Assembly: GCF_024171785.1 (NCBI RefSeq)
Contig: NZ_JAMTCK010000003.1
Coordinates: 124,001-188,000, forward strand
Source of the DNA: Goodfellowiella coeruleoviolacea
GTDB taxonomy: Bacteria; Actinomycetota; Actinomycetes; Mycobacteriales; Pseudonocardiaceae
Length of the DNA stretch: 64,000 nucleotides
Direction: 5' to 3'
Positions within the stretch are counted from its first letter, which is position 1, and every line of letters starts with the position of its first letter. A program made the translations under genes and the position numbers. The notes under the pieces are model-generated. The model was not told where the DNA came from and did no database searches. It saw nothing but the letters and a program-made list of their open reading frames with translations. This document shows, piece after piece, positions 10,423 through 19,371 of this stretch.

Positions 10423-11001
10423 ATGGGAAATCGCGAGGACCTGTTCGAGGCCGCCAAGCAGTGCCTGCGCGAGAAGGGCTACGACCGCACCAGCGTGCGC
10501 GACATCGCCACCGCGGCGGACGTGAGCACGGCCGCGATCGGCTACCATTACGGCTCCCGGGAGGCCCTGCTCAGCCAGGCGCTGTTCGCGCTCCTCGACG
10601 AGTGGGGGGACAGCCTCGGCCGCGCCCTCGCCGCCAAGCCCGGCGACGACGAGGTGCGCGGCTTCGCGCGCATGTGGGACGGGCTCGTCGAGCAGTTCGC
10701 CGCGCACCCGGACCTGTGGCTGGCCACGGTGGAGCTGTTCCTGCAGGCCCAGCGGCAGCCCGAGCTGCGCGCCCGGCTGAGCGCCGGCACCGAGCAGGGG
10801 CGGCGCGGCATGGCCGCGATCCTGCGCGGCGTGCCCGAGGACGAGGTCGCCGAGCGGGACACCCGCACGCTCGGCATGGTGCAGATGGCGCTGATGTCCG
10901 GCGTGATGATCCAGAGCCTCAGCGATCCGGCGAACGCCCCCACCGCGGCCGAGGTCCTGACCGGACTGCGGGCGCTGACGAAGTACGTGCGACCCGACTG
11001 A
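10423..11001 (+). CDS. TetR/AcrR family transcriptional regulator
   Basis: 192 residues. A TetR helix-turn-helix is at about residues 20-45 (TSVRDIATAADVSTAAIGYHY). The C-terminal part resembles the tetracyclin-repressor-like C-terminal domain. An in-frame ATG exists at 10384, but MGNREDLFEAAKQ at 10423 gives the normal family length. Divergent from the secreted alpha/beta hydrolase with 267 bases between, so that hydrolase and itself are likely targets. Confidence 0.88.
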   Translation: MGNREDLFEAAKQCLREKGYDRTSVRDIATAADVSTAAIGYHYGSREALLSQALFALLDEWGDSLGRALAAKPGDDEVRGFARMWDGLVEQFAAHPDLWLATVELFLQAQRQPELRARLSAGTEQGRRGMAAILRGVPEDEVAERDTRTLGMVQMALMSGVMIQSLSDPANAPTAAEVLTGLRALTKYVRPD

Positions 11002-11030
11002 CCGGCCACTGTGACCGCGCGGCCGAGACC

Positions 11031-11432
11031 TCAGGCGGGCAGCCTCGTGTCGACGACGAAGCTGATCTCGACGACCTGGCCGGGCAGGGTCAGTTCGGTG
11101 ACGCCCACGACCGTGCTGGTCGGGCGGTGGTCGCCGAAGTAGCGCAGGTTGCCCTCGGCCGTCGCCGCGGCGTGCCGCCCCAGGTCCACCACGTACAGGG
11201 TCTGTGCGACGACCTGGTTGCGGGTGGCACCGTAGTGGTCCAGCACCTTGTCCATGTTGGCGTGGGTCTGCGCGAGCTGGGCGGCGAAGTCGCCCGCGTG
11301 GCGGAACTCGCCCGCCTCGTCGAACGCGAGCTGTCCGGAGACGTGGATCAGCTCGCCGGACCTGATCGCCTGCGAGTAGCCGAAGTCGCTCTCGGCCGGC
11401 ACGTCGTGGTTGAAGACATCAACGGTGGTCAC
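11031..11432 (-). CDS. RidA/YjgF/UK114 family protein
   Basis: 133 residues, the usual family length. The N-terminal GYSQAIRSGELIHVSGQ, the middle QTxANMDKVL and the C-terminal VEISFVV are typical of RidA trimers, which hydrolyse reactive enamine/imine intermediates. The usual conserved Arg of true RidA near the GRHAAA region (here VDLGRHAAA, about residue 90) cannot be matched with certainty, so enzymatic deaminase activity is open. Divergent from an HxlR regulator with 101 bases between them, a common arrangement. Confidence 0.88.
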   Translation of the reverse strand: MTTVDVFNHDVPAESDFGYSQAIRSGELIHVSGQLAFDEAGEFRHAGDFAAQLAQTHANMDKVLDHYGATRNQVVAQTLYVVDLGRHAAATAEGNLRYFGDHRPTSTVVGVTELTLPGQVVEISFVVDTRLPA

Positions 11433-11462
11433 GGTGTTCGCCCTTCCGGTCCGCTCTCTTGT

Positions 11463-11533
11463 GGTTACTCGGGAACTGTAGGAGAGTGATCGCTGACCTG
11501 GAAGAACGCACTTTTTGGTGACTGGGGAACCTG
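11463..11533. promoter_or_regulatory. Direct repeats in the RidA/HxlR divergent promoter
   Basis: GGTTACTCGGGAACTG (11463-11478) and GGTGACTGGGGAACCTG (11517-11533) are near-identical direct repeats in the 101-base divergent spacer. They are plausible tandem binding sites for the HxlR protein controlling both genes. Inference from position and similarity only. Confidence 0.35.
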
Positions 11534-11917
11534 ATGGTGACCAAACAACTGCTCAAGGGCCTGCCCGAGGACGCTGACCTGCGGCGTGCGGACTCCCTGG
11601 CGCGGGAGATCTTCTCGGACGTCGCCAACAAGTGGGCGCTGCTGATCATCGAGGCGCTCGGCGAGCACACCCTGCGCTTCAGCGAGCTGCGGACCGAGGT
11701 CGAGGGCATCAGCCACAAGATGCTCACCCAGAACCTGCGCATGCTGGAGCGCAACGGCCTGGTCGACCGGAAGGTGCACCCCACCGTGCCGCCGAGGGTC
11801 GAGTACACCCTCACCGAGCCGGGCCGGGCCCTGCGCGCCGCGGTCGACGTCATCTGCGACTGGACCCACCAGCACCTCGGACACATCGAGCGGGCACGCG
11901 GCCGTTTCGACGCCTGA
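11534..11917 (+). CDS. HxlR family winged-helix regulator
   Basis: 127 residues. The family core is clear: NKWALLII, LRFSELRTEVEGISHKML, LRMLERNGLVDRK, VEYTLTEPGR. It lacks the N-terminal CP motif of redox-sensing HxlR members. The start has its RBS inside the divergent spacer. It is divergent from the RidA gene, its probable target. Confidence 0.92.
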   Translation: MVTKQLLKGLPEDADLRRADSLAREIFSDVANKWALLIIEALGEHTLRFSELRTEVEGISHKMLTQNLRMLERNGLVDRKVHPTVPPRVEYTLTEPGRALRAAVDVICDWTHQHLGHIERARGRFDA

Positions 11918-12137
11918 CGGGCCCGCCCGACACCCTCACGCGGTGCGGTCGTGCGGGCCTGGCCCTGACGGGTGAAACGCGCGTGATTCGTTCCGCCTTC
12001 GAAGTCGTGGACGACCAGGATTCTGTTCTGCTGCCACCAGGTCAGCGGAACAGGGGGCGTTTCGTGTCTGGCACATGCGAATTGCGCGCGCAACTGACGC
12101 TGCGGTTGGAAATCCTGCCGGCGGGCAGGTGGCGGCC

Positions 12138-12869
12138 GTGACGTCATTGGGTGAGGTCATCGCCAGGCTTCGCGCTGCCACAGACCTGTTGCGGCCCGGC
12201 GAGCTGACCGAGGTGGCCGAGCGACTCGGTGCCGACGTCCTACCGGTGCTCGGGCAGTTGGCGCAGGAGAGCAACCGTTCGGAACTGGCCGAGGCGTTCG
12301 CGCTGCTCGCGCCGGTGCCAGACCGGTTGAGCACGGTGGCCGCCCTGTTCGACGAGGTGATCAACCGCGTCGAGGGCTACATCCAACGCCAGGGCGGAAC
12401 CGGCACAGTGGACCCGCCCGCCCCGCAGGGCACCGCCGATGGTTCTCTGACCAGTCCAGAGTCCATCCTTGCGGCTCAGCGGCGCAGCGCTGATCGAGAG
12501 TTGATAGCTGAGGCCCTTCGCAACGGGTTGAAGATCTCTCCCGAACGGGTCCTGTACATCGGACGAGATCAGACCGGGCGAATCATCTGGCTGGAGGAAG
12601 GAGATGACCGAGCAGGCGCCCAGCACATCCTGAGAGCGAAGCGGCGTGAAGAGTTTGCGGTAAACGGAATCGCACCCGAAGATGTCCTTGATCTGGTGTG
12701 GCGCGCGGTAACCGGGGGAAAGCCTGTTGGAATTGCGGGGCGAGGAGCCGTGGTCTTTGCGGTCAGCTATCGAGGGGAAGATAAGTTGATCGCTGTGGGT
12801 GTTGGCGGCAATGGCTTCATCACGACGGCATACCCTAAGACGGACAGAAGAAAGTTGAAACCACTATGA
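12138..12869 (+). CDS. Putative polymorphic-toxin protein with WXG-like N-terminus
   Basis: 243 residues from a GTG (AGGTGG upstream); an in-frame ATG at 12075 is less supported. The N-terminal 90 residues are helical and resemble short actinomycete WXG-like/DUF6244-like proteins (SLGEVIARLRAATDLL). A low-complexity linker follows. The C-terminal about 90 residues contain AQHILRAKRREEF, a mid-domain GGKPVGIAGRG and the ending GGNGFITTAYP. This layout resembles BECR-fold (colicin D/E5-like) RNase toxin domains; this is inference by pattern. Base composition of the 3' half (nt about 12440-12869) is less GC-rich than neighbours, which suggests transfer. The stop overlaps the next gene's start (ATGA), a typical toxin-immunity layout. 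Confidence 0.65.
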   Translation: MTSLGEVIARLRAATDLLRPGELTEVAERLGADVLPVLGQLAQESNRSELAEAFALLAPVPDRLSTVAALFDEVINRVEGYIQRQGGTGTVDPPAPQGTADGSLTSPESILAAQRRSADRELIAEALRNGLKISPERVLYIGRDQTGRIIWLEEGDDRAGAQHILRAKRREEFAVNGIAPEDVLDLVWRAVTGGKPVGIAGRGAVVFAVSYRGEDKLIAVGVGGNGFITTAYPKTDRRKLKPL

Positions 12870-13225
12870 GGGATGTCAAGGCAGAACAACTTGTCCTCAC
12901 TTTGGCGGTCGAATGGTATGAGGGCCCGTTTTGGGTGCTGGGTGGGGGGGATGAAGTCAGTGGCCCCTACGACACTGAAGACATTCGTGATTTTGTTGCA
13001 CTGAGTCCCGAACTGCTCGCGGAAATTGGCGAGTGGAACGAGTTCTACCAGGCCACCTACAATGATGACGATCCAGCTAATTCCGGTATTACTGAGCCAG
13101 CAGAGGCGCGCAAGTTTGATGAACGCGGGCGTGTGCTGGCGCACAAGCTCAGGGCGGAGATTCCGGACGTCATCAAGGTGAGGTACCAGCCGGTTTCGGG
13201 ACCTCTTGAGACGATTGTCAATTAG
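12866..13225 (+). CDS. Putative immunity protein
   Basis: 119 residues, acidic, no signal peptide or membrane segment. No family could be named. It starts with an ATGA overlap on the toxin-like gene, shares its lower GC content and more AT-ending codons, and its size and charge fit cytoplasmic immunity proteins of polymorphic toxins. The C-terminal LAHKLRAEIPDVIKVRY segment is basic-amphipathic. Function is inferred only from context. Confidence 0.6.
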   Translation: MRDVKAEQLVLTLAVEWYEGPFWVLGGGDEVSGPYDTEDIRDFVALSPELLAEIGEWNEFYQATYNDDDPANSGITEPAEARKFDERGRVLAHKLRAEIPDVIKVRYQPVSGPLETIVN

Positions 13226-13256
13226 CTGGCCCAGGTTCACCTGAGGAGAGCGGTGC

Positions 13257-13288
13257 GGCCCCCAACCAGCACGACGTGGTTGGGGGCC
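13257..13288. terminator. Bidirectional hairpin between convergent genes
   Basis: A perfect 12-base stem, GGCCCCCAACCA (13257-13268) and TGGTTGGGGGCC (13277-13288), with an 8-base loop. It lies between the convergent immunity-like gene and the last gene of the oligopeptide transporter operon. Confidence 0.85.
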
Positions 13289-13305
13289 ACCGCGACGAAC
13301 AGCGC

Positions 13306-14451
13306 TCAGCTCAGGATTTCGGTGACCGAGGCGGGGCCGGCCAGGCCGACGTCGGGGTTGATGGTGTCGTCGGCCTCGACCAGTTCCGGGCGGACCTCGT
13401 GGGGTTGGATCTTGCCGGAGCGGATGTCCTCGGCCCAGTGGCAGGCCACCCGGTGGCCGGGGATGATCTCGCGCAGCGCCGGCCGCTCGGTGTCGCAGCG
13501 CGTTTCCTGACGCCACGGGCAGCGGGTGCGGAAGCGGCAGCCGGCCGGCGGGGCCGCGGGTGAGGGCAGGTCGCCGGCCAGCAGGATGCGCTCCCGCCGG
13601 TCCTCCACCACCGGGTCGGGCACGGGGACGGCGGACAGCAGCGCCCTGGTGTACGGGTGCAGCGGCTCGGCGTACAGCTCGTCCGAGCCGGCCTCCTCGA
13701 CCAGGCCGCCCAGGTACATCACGCCGACCCGGTCGGAGATGTGCCGGACCACGGCCAGGTCGTGGGCGATCACCAGGTAGGTGAGGCCGTACTCCTCCTG
13801 CAGGTCCTCCAGCAGGTTCACCACCTGCGCCTGCACGGACACGTCCAGCGCGGACACGGGTTCGTCGGCCACGATCAGGTCGGGCCGCAGCGCCAGGGCG
13901 CGGGCGATGCCGATGCGCTGGCGCTGACCGCCGGAGAACTCGTGCGGGTACTTGCGCAGCGCGCTGGTGGGCAGGCCCACCGAGGACAGCAGTTCGCGCA
14001 GGCGCTTTCCGGTGGCCTCGCGGCCCTTGTCCAGATCGTGCGCGCGCAACCCCTCGACCAGGATGGACTCCACGGACTGGCGCGGGTCCAAACTGGACAT
14101 CGGGTCCTGGAAGACCATCTGCAGCCGGCGGCGCATCCGGCGCAGGTTCTCGCCGCGCAGGGTGGACAGGTCGGTGCCGTCGAAGACGACCCGGCCGGCG
14201 GTGGGCTCGACCAGGCGCAGCATGCCCCGGCCCAGGGTGGACTTGCCGCAGCCGGACTCGCCGACCAGGCCGTAGGTCTCGCCCCGGCGGATGCTGAGGT
14301 CGACGCCGTCCACGGCGTAGACGTAGCCGACGGTGCGGTCCAGGATCACGCCCCGCTTGATCGGGAAGTGGACCTTGACGCCCTCGACCGACACCAGGAT
14401 GTCGTTGTCCACAGTGGACGTCTGGGTGGTTGGTTCGGTAGCCGCGGTCAT
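13306..14451 (-). CDS. Oligopeptide/dipeptide ABC transporter ATP-binding protein (OppF-type)
   Basis: 381 residues. Walker [11 protein letters not shown]-loop [12 protein letters not shown], signature [15 protein letters not shown] and Walker B LIVADEP are intact. The C-terminal oligopeptide transporter extension ([14 protein letters not shown]) with its Cys cluster is present. The ATG overlaps the stop of the upstream ATPase gene by four bases; longer in-frame starts fall inside that gene. It is the last gene of a five-gene importer operon. Confidence 0.95.
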   Translation of the reverse strand: MTAATEPTTQTSTVDNDILVSVEGVKVHFPIKRGVILDRTVGYVYAVDGVDLSIRRGETYGLVGESGCGKSTLGRGMLRLVEPTAGRVVFDGTDLSTLRGENLRRMRRRLQMVFQDPMSSLDPRQSVESILVEGLRAHDLDKGREATGKRLRELLSSVGLPTSALRKYPHEFSGGQRQRIGIARALALRPDLIVADEPVSALDVSVQAQVVNLLEDLQEEYGLTYLVIAHDLAVVRHISDRVGVMYLGGLVEEAGSDELYAEPLHPYTRALLSAVPVPDPVVEDRRERILLAGDLPSPAAPPAGCRFRTRCPWRQETRCDTERPALREIIPGHRVACHWAEDIRSGKIQPHEVRPELVEADDTINPDVGLAGPASVTEILS

Positions 14452-15452
14452 ACCCGCAGGTCCTCCTTTGCCGCCGCGTCGGCCGCCGGCTCGACCGGGT
14501 TGTGGCAGCGCAGCAGCCGGCCCTCGTGCCACTCCTCGGCCGGGGTCTGGCCGCGGCACACGTCCAGGGCGTTGGCGCAGCGCGGGGCGAACGCGCAGGC
14601 GTGGTCCCACGGGATGTTGTCGGCCACCGACCCGGGGATCGGCACCAGCTTCTGGCCCCTGGCCGCGTCCAGCCGGGGGATCGAGGCGAGCAGGCCGTGG
14701 GTGTAGGGGTGGCGCGGCTCGACGAACAGCTCGTGGCGCTGCGCGCGCTCCACGATCCGGCCGCCGTAGAGCACGTTCACCTGGTCGCACAGGCCGGCCA
14801 CCACGCCGAGGTCGTGCGTGATCATGATCAGCGCGGTGCCGGTGTCCCGCACGAGTTCCTTGAGCAGGGCCAGGATCTGCGCCTGGATGGTCACGTCCAG
14901 CGCGGTGGTGGGCTCGTCGGCGATCAGCAGCCGCGGCCGGCAGGCCAACGCCATGGCGATCAGCGCGCGCTGGCGCATGCCGCCGGAGAGCTGGTGCGGG
15001 TACTCGGACAGCCGCCGGGTGGGGTCGGGGATGCCGACCTTGTTCAGCAGGTCGGTGGCCTCGGCCATGGCCTGCTTGCGCGGCATGCCCCGGTGCCGCT
15101 CCAGCACCTCGGTGACCTGCAGGCCGATCGAGATCACCGGGTTCAGCGAGGACAGCGGGTCCTGGAAGACCATGCCCAGGTCGCGGCCGCGCCGGTCGCG
15201 CATGTCCCGGTCGGACAGCCGCAGCAGCTCGGTGCCCTCGAAGGTCACCGACCCGCTCACCTTGGCGCCGCGCTTGGGCAGCAGCCCCATGATGGCCAGC
15301 GAGGTGACCGACTTGCCGCAGCCGGACTCGCCGACCAGGCCGACCGTCTGGCCGGGTTCCACCTCGAAACTCACCCCGTCCACCGCGGTGAACACGGGTT
15401 CGCCCCTGCGGTGGAAGCTGACGGTGAGGTCACGAACTTCGAGCAACGCCAT
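14448..15452 (-). CDS. Oligopeptide/dipeptide ABC transporter ATP-binding protein (OppD-type)
   Basis: 334 residues. Walker [11 protein letters not shown]-loop [12 protein letters not shown], signature [17 protein letters not shown] and Walker B LIADEP are all present, with the C-terminal [14 protein letters not shown] cluster found in the Opp/Dpp ATPases. It pairs with the following OppF-type protein, with which it overlaps by four bases. It energises uptake through the two permeases encoded just upstream in the operon. Confidence 0.95.
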   Translation of the reverse strand: MALLEVRDLTVSFHRRGEPVFTAVDGVSFEVEPGQTVGLVGESGCGKSVTSLAIMGLLPKRGAKVSGSVTFEGTELLRLSDRDMRDRRGRDLGMVFQDPLSSLNPVISIGLQVTEVLERHRGMPRKQAMAEATDLLNKVGIPDPTRRLSEYPHQLSGGMRQRALIAMALACRPRLLIADEPTTALDVTIQAQILALLKELVRDTGTALIMITHDLGVVAGLCDQVNVLYGGRIVERAQRHELFVEPRHPYTHGLLASIPRLDAARGQKLVPIPGSVADNIPWDHACAFAPRCANALDVCRGQTPAEEWHEGRLLRCHNPVEPAADAAAKEDLRV

Positions 15453-15458
15453 AGCGGT

Positions 15459-16397
15459 TCACCGCCGGTTCTTGGGGTCGAGGGCGTCGCGCAGCGACTC
15501 GCCGATCAGGGTGAAGCCCAGGGCCACCACGATGATGCAGCCGGCCGGCCAGAACGACAGCGCCGGGTGGCTGTCGATGACCTGCTGCGAACCACCGAGC
15601 ATCTGCCCCCACTCCGGCACGGAGTCGTCGGGGTTGCCCAGGCCGAGGAAGGACAGGGCCGCCGCGTCGATGATGGACGTGGCCAGCACCAGGGTGGCCT
15701 GCACGATCACCGGGCCCAGCGAGTTGGGCAGCATGTGCCGGAACACGATCGCGCCCGGCCTGACGCCCAGCGAGCGGGCGGCCAGCACGTGGTCGCTGCC
15801 GCGCTGGGCGAGCATGCTGCCGCGCAGCAGCCGGGCGAAGATCGGGATCTGCACGATCGCCACCGCGATGATCACGGTGAACTGGCTGGGCCGGGCGAAC
15901 AGCGCGCTGATCGACACGGCCAGCAGCAGGCTGGGCACGGACAGCATCACGTCCACCGCCCGCATCACCACCGAGTCGACCCAGCCGCCCAGCGCGCCGG
16001 CCAGCGTGCCCAGCACCAGGCCGCCGGCCAGGCCGATCAGCGTGGCGAACACGCCGACCATCAGGGTCTGCTGCGAGCCGACCAGCAGCCGGGACAGGAA
16101 GTCCCGGCCCTGCGGGTCGCCGCCGAGCGGGTGGCCCGGCTGGGCCGGCGGGATCTCGTTGCGCGCCTTGACCACCTGGTCGGCCAAATCGCGCGCGGCC
16201 GGGTCGTGCGGGGCCAGCCACGGCGAGATCAGCGCGACCGCCACGAACAGCACGGTGATCACCGCGCCGACCAGGAACGCCGGGTTGCGCCGCAGCCGTC
16301 GCCACGCGCTGGCGGCCAGGCTCACCCCGCTGTCCTCGGGCTTGTCCACAGTGGACTCGGCGAGCGCGTCGATGCGCTGCTTCTTGGTTCCGGTCAC
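15459..16397 (-). CDS. ABC transporter permease (OppC/DppC-type)
   Basis: 312 residues. The cytoplasmic N-terminal segment, the first membrane helix at about residue 40, the conserved HPLGGDPQGRDFLSRLL motif of OppC/DppC proteins, and the five C-terminal helices with the EAA-like loop (ARSLGVRPGAIVFRHMLPN) are visible. It starts just before the end of the OppB-type gene (13-base gap) and is followed six bases later by the first ATPase gene. Confidence 0.94.
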   Translation of the reverse strand: MTGTKKQRIDALAESTVDKPEDSGVSLAASAWRRLRRNPAFLVGAVITVLFVAVALISPWLAPHDPAARDLADQVVKARNEIPPAQPGHPLGGDPQGRDFLSRLLVGSQQTLMVGVFATLIGLAGGLVLGTLAGALGGWVDSVVMRAVDVMLSVPSLLLAVSISALFARPSQFTVIIAVAIVQIPIFARLLRGSMLAQRGSDHVLAARSLGVRPGAIVFRHMLPNSLGPVIVQATLVLATSIIDAAALSFLGLGNPDDSVPEWGQMLGGSQQVIDSHPALSFWPAGCIIVVALGFTLIGESLRDALDPKNRR

Positions 16398-16410
16398 CTC
16401 GACGCCCTCC

Positions 16411-17421
16411 TCACCGGGTCCGGATGCGCGGGTCGATCAGCGCGTAGGACACGTCGACGAGCAGGTTGACCAGCACGTAGACCATGGCCGCGATGATGAT
16501 GAGCAGTTGCAGCACCGGGTAGTCCCGCCGTTCGAAGCCGATCGCCAGCGCCTCGCCGACGCCGGGGTAGCCGAAGACCCGCTCGGTGAGCACCGCGCCG
16601 GCCAGCAGCGCGCCGGTCTGCAGGCCGATGGTGGTGACCACCGGCAGCATGGCGTTGCGCAGCACGTGCCGACGCCGCACCACCGGCGTGGTCAGCCCCT
16701 TGGACTCGGCGGTGCGCACGTAGTCCTCGTCGAGCACGTCGAGCACGGCGGCGCGGGTGATCCGGAAGATCACCGCGAACGGGATGGTGGCCAGCGCCAT
16801 GGCCGGCAGGATCAGGTGCAGCAACGCGTCCAGGGCCGCGTCCCACTCCTGGGTCATGATCCCGTCCAGCACGAAGAACCCGGTGACCCGGGTGGCGTCG
16901 ATGCCGCTGGTCTGCCGGCCGGCCGAGGGCAGCCAGCCCAGCTGCACGGCGAACAGGTACTTCAGCAGGAAGGCCAGGAAGAACACGGGCACCGCGACGC
17001 CGATCAGCGACCCGATCACGCTGAGGTTGTCGAACCAGCCGCCCCGCCGCCTGGCCGCCAGGTAGCCCAGGGGGATGCCCAGCAGCACGGCGATGATGAT
17101 GGCCAGCACGCTCAGTTCGATCGTGGCCGGGAAGCGCTGGGAGAACACCTCCATGGCGGTGCTGCCCGGCGCCACCCCGGTGGAGTTGCCGAAGTCGCCG
17201 GACAGCGCCCGACCGAGGAACCGGAAGTACTGCACGAAGATCGGCTGGTCCAGCCCGAGTTGCGCGGTGAGCGCGCGCCGCGACTCCTCGGTGGCGCGCT
17301 CGCCGAGGAGGGCCGAGACCGGCCCACCCGGCAGCGAGCGCAGCCACGCGAACAGCAGCAGCGACAGCACCAGGATCACCACGACGAGCTGGAGCAGCCG
17401 TCGTACCACGTAGCGGAGCAC
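16411..17421 (-). CDS. ABC transporter permease (OppB/DppB-type)
   Basis: 336 residues. The N-terminal helix MLRYVVRRLLQLVVVILVLS is typical of OppB/DppB, followed by the family PGGPVSALLGE and LGLDQPIFVQY motifs. Five further helices and the EAA loop RTAESKGLTTPVVRRRHVLRN complete the fold. It follows the binding-protein gene by 29 bases. Confidence 0.94.
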   Translation of the reverse strand: MLRYVVRRLLQLVVVILVLSLLLFAWLRSLPGGPVSALLGERATEESRRALTAQLGLDQPIFVQYFRFLGRALSGDFGNSTGVAPGSTAMEVFSQRFPATIELSVLAIIIAVLLGIPLGYLAARRRGGWFDNLSVIGSLIGVAVPVFFLAFLLKYLFAVQLGWLPSAGRQTSGIDATRVTGFFVLDGIMTQEWDAALDALLHLILPAMALATIPFAVIFRITRAAVLDVLDEDYVRTAESKGLTTPVVRRRHVLRNAMLPVVTTIGLQTGALLAGAVLTERVFGYPGVGEALAIGFERRDYPVLQLLIIIAAMVYVLVNLLVDVSYALIDPRIRTR

Positions 17422-17450
17422 GTACTTGTCCCGTTGTCTTGGTTGTCGGC

Positions 17451-19136
17451 CTAGCCCTTGCTGACCGGCGCGAACTTCTCGTCGGTCAGCGGGCTGGGCA
17501 CCACGCCCTTGACCTTGCTGTTGAACACCAGGGCCGGCGGGGAGTGCGAGATCGGCACGGCCGGCAGGTACTCGGACATGATCCGCTTGTTGATGTCCTT
17601 GTACATCTCGATGCGCCTGGCCTTGTCCGGCTCGATCGAGGCGGCGTGCAGGTCGTCGCTCAGCTGCTGGCCCCAGGGCGAGGCGCCGGTGTTGATCCGG
17701 TTGGTGGGGCTGCCGAAGAACTGGCCGAGGAAGTTGTCGGCCACGTTGTAGTCACCGGTCCAGCCGAACAGGAACAGGTCGGTCTTGCCCTGGTCGAGGT
17801 CCTCGATGTAGCCGCCGTTCCACGGCTTGGTGACGGCGTTGCACTTCACGCCGATCTTGTCCAGGTCGGCCGCGATCGCGCCGTAGAGGTCCTTGGGGTT
17901 GGGCATGTAGGGCCGGGTGACCTCGCTGGGCCAGTAGCAGTTCAGCTGGAGGTTGCTGACGCCCGCCTCGGCCAGCAGCGCCTTGGCCTTCTCGGGGTCG
18001 TAGGTGTACTTCTGCACGTCCGGGGTGTAACCGTCCACGGTGTCCGGCAGGAACTCGTCGGCGACCTTGGCGTTCTCCGGCAGCTGGGACTTGACCAGCT
18101 TCTCCCGGTCGATGCCGTACATGATCGCCTGGCGCACCCGCAGGTCGCGCAGGGCCGCGTTGTTGCGCTGGTTCAGGCCGACGTAGAACAGGTTGAACGC
18201 GGGCCGCACGGCCACGTTGAAGCCGTCCTTCTCCAGCTGGGCCCAGTCGGCCGGCGCCGGGAAGTCGTAGCCGTCGATGTCGCCGGACTGCAGCGCCTGC
18301 TTGCGCGCGGTCTCGTCCGGGATGATCTTGAAGATCAGCTTGTCCAGCTTGGCCTTCTCGCCCGCGTAGTCGTTGTAGCGCTCCAGCTCAACGGTGTTGT
18401 TCGCGGTGTCGTACTTGACGAACTTGAACGGGCCGGTGCCGGTCGGGTACTTGGTGGCGTACTCCGGGAAGGCGAAGCTGTCGCCCTGCGCCTGCACGTT
18501 GTTGGCGTCGTACTTCTGCAGCGCGGTCGGGCTCTGCATGGAGAACGACGGCAGGCCGAGCACGTCGGGGAACTTCGAGGTGGTGTCGGTCAGCTCGACC
18601 ACCGCGGTCTTGGCGTCCTTGACCGTGCAGGACTTGAACAGCGAGGGCTTGGCCCCGTCGGAGAAGCCGCCGAAGTTGTCGGTCCAGTACTGGGAGACCG
18701 CCTCGGACTGGCCGGCGCCGGTCTGGCTGTACCAGCGGTTGAAGTTGAAGCACACGGCCTCGGCGTTGAAGTCGGTGCCGTCGTGGAACTTCACGCCCTC
18801 GCGCAGGCTGAACGTCCAGGTCTTGCCGTCGGGGCTCTGCTCCCACCTCTCGGCCAGCCTGGGCTCGGCCTCGGCCGTGCCCGGCTTGAACCCGACCAGG
18901 CCCTCGAAGATCTGCCGGGAGATCCGGAACGTCTCGCCGTCGGTGGCGTAGAAGGGGTCGAACAGCTTGGGCGCGCCGGCCGCGCCGAAGGTCAGCGTCC
19001 CGCCGACCGCGCCGGAACCGGAGTTGTCGGTGCCGCGCTGCGACTGGGCGCACGCCGACAGCGACAACGAGACCACGCCGACCAAGCCGAGTATGACGGC
19101 CCGTCGGCGCTGGGTCGTTCGGGAGTGGACCATCAC
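17451..19136 (-). CDS. Oligopeptide-binding lipoprotein (SBP family 5)
   Basis: 561 residues; ATG codons at 19136 and 19133 are alternatives. A lipoprotein signal with lipobox LSAC places the acylated Cys at about residue 29. The SBP_bac_5 fold is clear: FDPFYATDGETFRISRQIFEGL, ARQAIMYGIDREKLV-type motif, PEKAKALLAEAG. It is the first gene of the importer operon and delivers peptide-like ligands. It is divergent from the AfsR-type regulator with a 235-base spacer, so that regulator may control uptake. Ligand unknown. Confidence 0.94.
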   Translation of the reverse strand: MMVHSRTTQRRRAVILGLVGVVSLSLSACAQSQRGTDNSGSGAVGGTLTFGAAGAPKLFDPFYATDGETFRISRQIFEGLVGFKPGTAEAEPRLAERWEQSPDGKTWTFSLREGVKFHDGTDFNAEAVCFNFNRWYSQTGAGQSEAVSQYWTDNFGGFSDGAKPSLFKSCTVKDAKTAVVELTDTTSKFPDVLGLPSFSMQSPTALQKYDANNVQAQGDSFAFPEYATKYPTGTGPFKFVKYDTANNTVELERYNDYAGEKAKLDKLIFKIIPDETARKQALQSGDIDGYDFPAPADWAQLEKDGFNVAVRPAFNLFYVGLNQRNNAALRDLRVRQAIMYGIDREKLVKSQLPENAKVADEFLPDTVDGYTPDVQKYTYDPEKAKALLAEAGVSNLQLNCYWPSEVTRPYMPNPKDLYGAIAADLDKIGVKCNAVTKPWNGGYIEDLDQGKTDLFLFGWTGDYNVADNFLGQFFGSPTNRINTGASPWGQQLSDDLHAASIEPDKARRIEMYKDINKRIMSEYLPAVPISHSPPALVFNSKVKGVVPSPLTDEKFAPVSKG

Positions 19137-19245
19137 GAACCCCTCAGTTGTCTGGATCTCACGTTGTGGTCAGCGACCATAACGGGTCGCCACTACCCCT
19201 ACCGAGGTAAGCACCATCACAATCCGGCTACGCGCCGTACCGGTA

Positions 19246-19283
19246 ACGGGTGAAAGGTACGCGGTCGTTAACCACGGGTGAAA
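19246..19283. promoter_or_regulatory. Direct repeats upstream of the SARP gene
   Basis: ACGGGTGAAA occurs twice (19246-19255 and 19274-19283), 28 bases apart start to start, about 90 bases before the SARP gene start. SARP proteins bind tandem direct repeats on one DNA face, but their usual spacing is 11 or 22 bases. Low-confidence candidate. Confidence 0.3.
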
Positions 19284-19371
19284 CCCCTGTCCGCCGAAAG
19301 TGCTACTTCTACGCTGTACGGACGACTACTCCAGTGCAACGAACTTGGTCCGCTGTCCAAGGGGGGAGCCG

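Noticed and set aside
17439-19253. 604-codon plus-strand open frame
   Set aside because: Antisense shadow of the peptide-binding lipoprotein gene.
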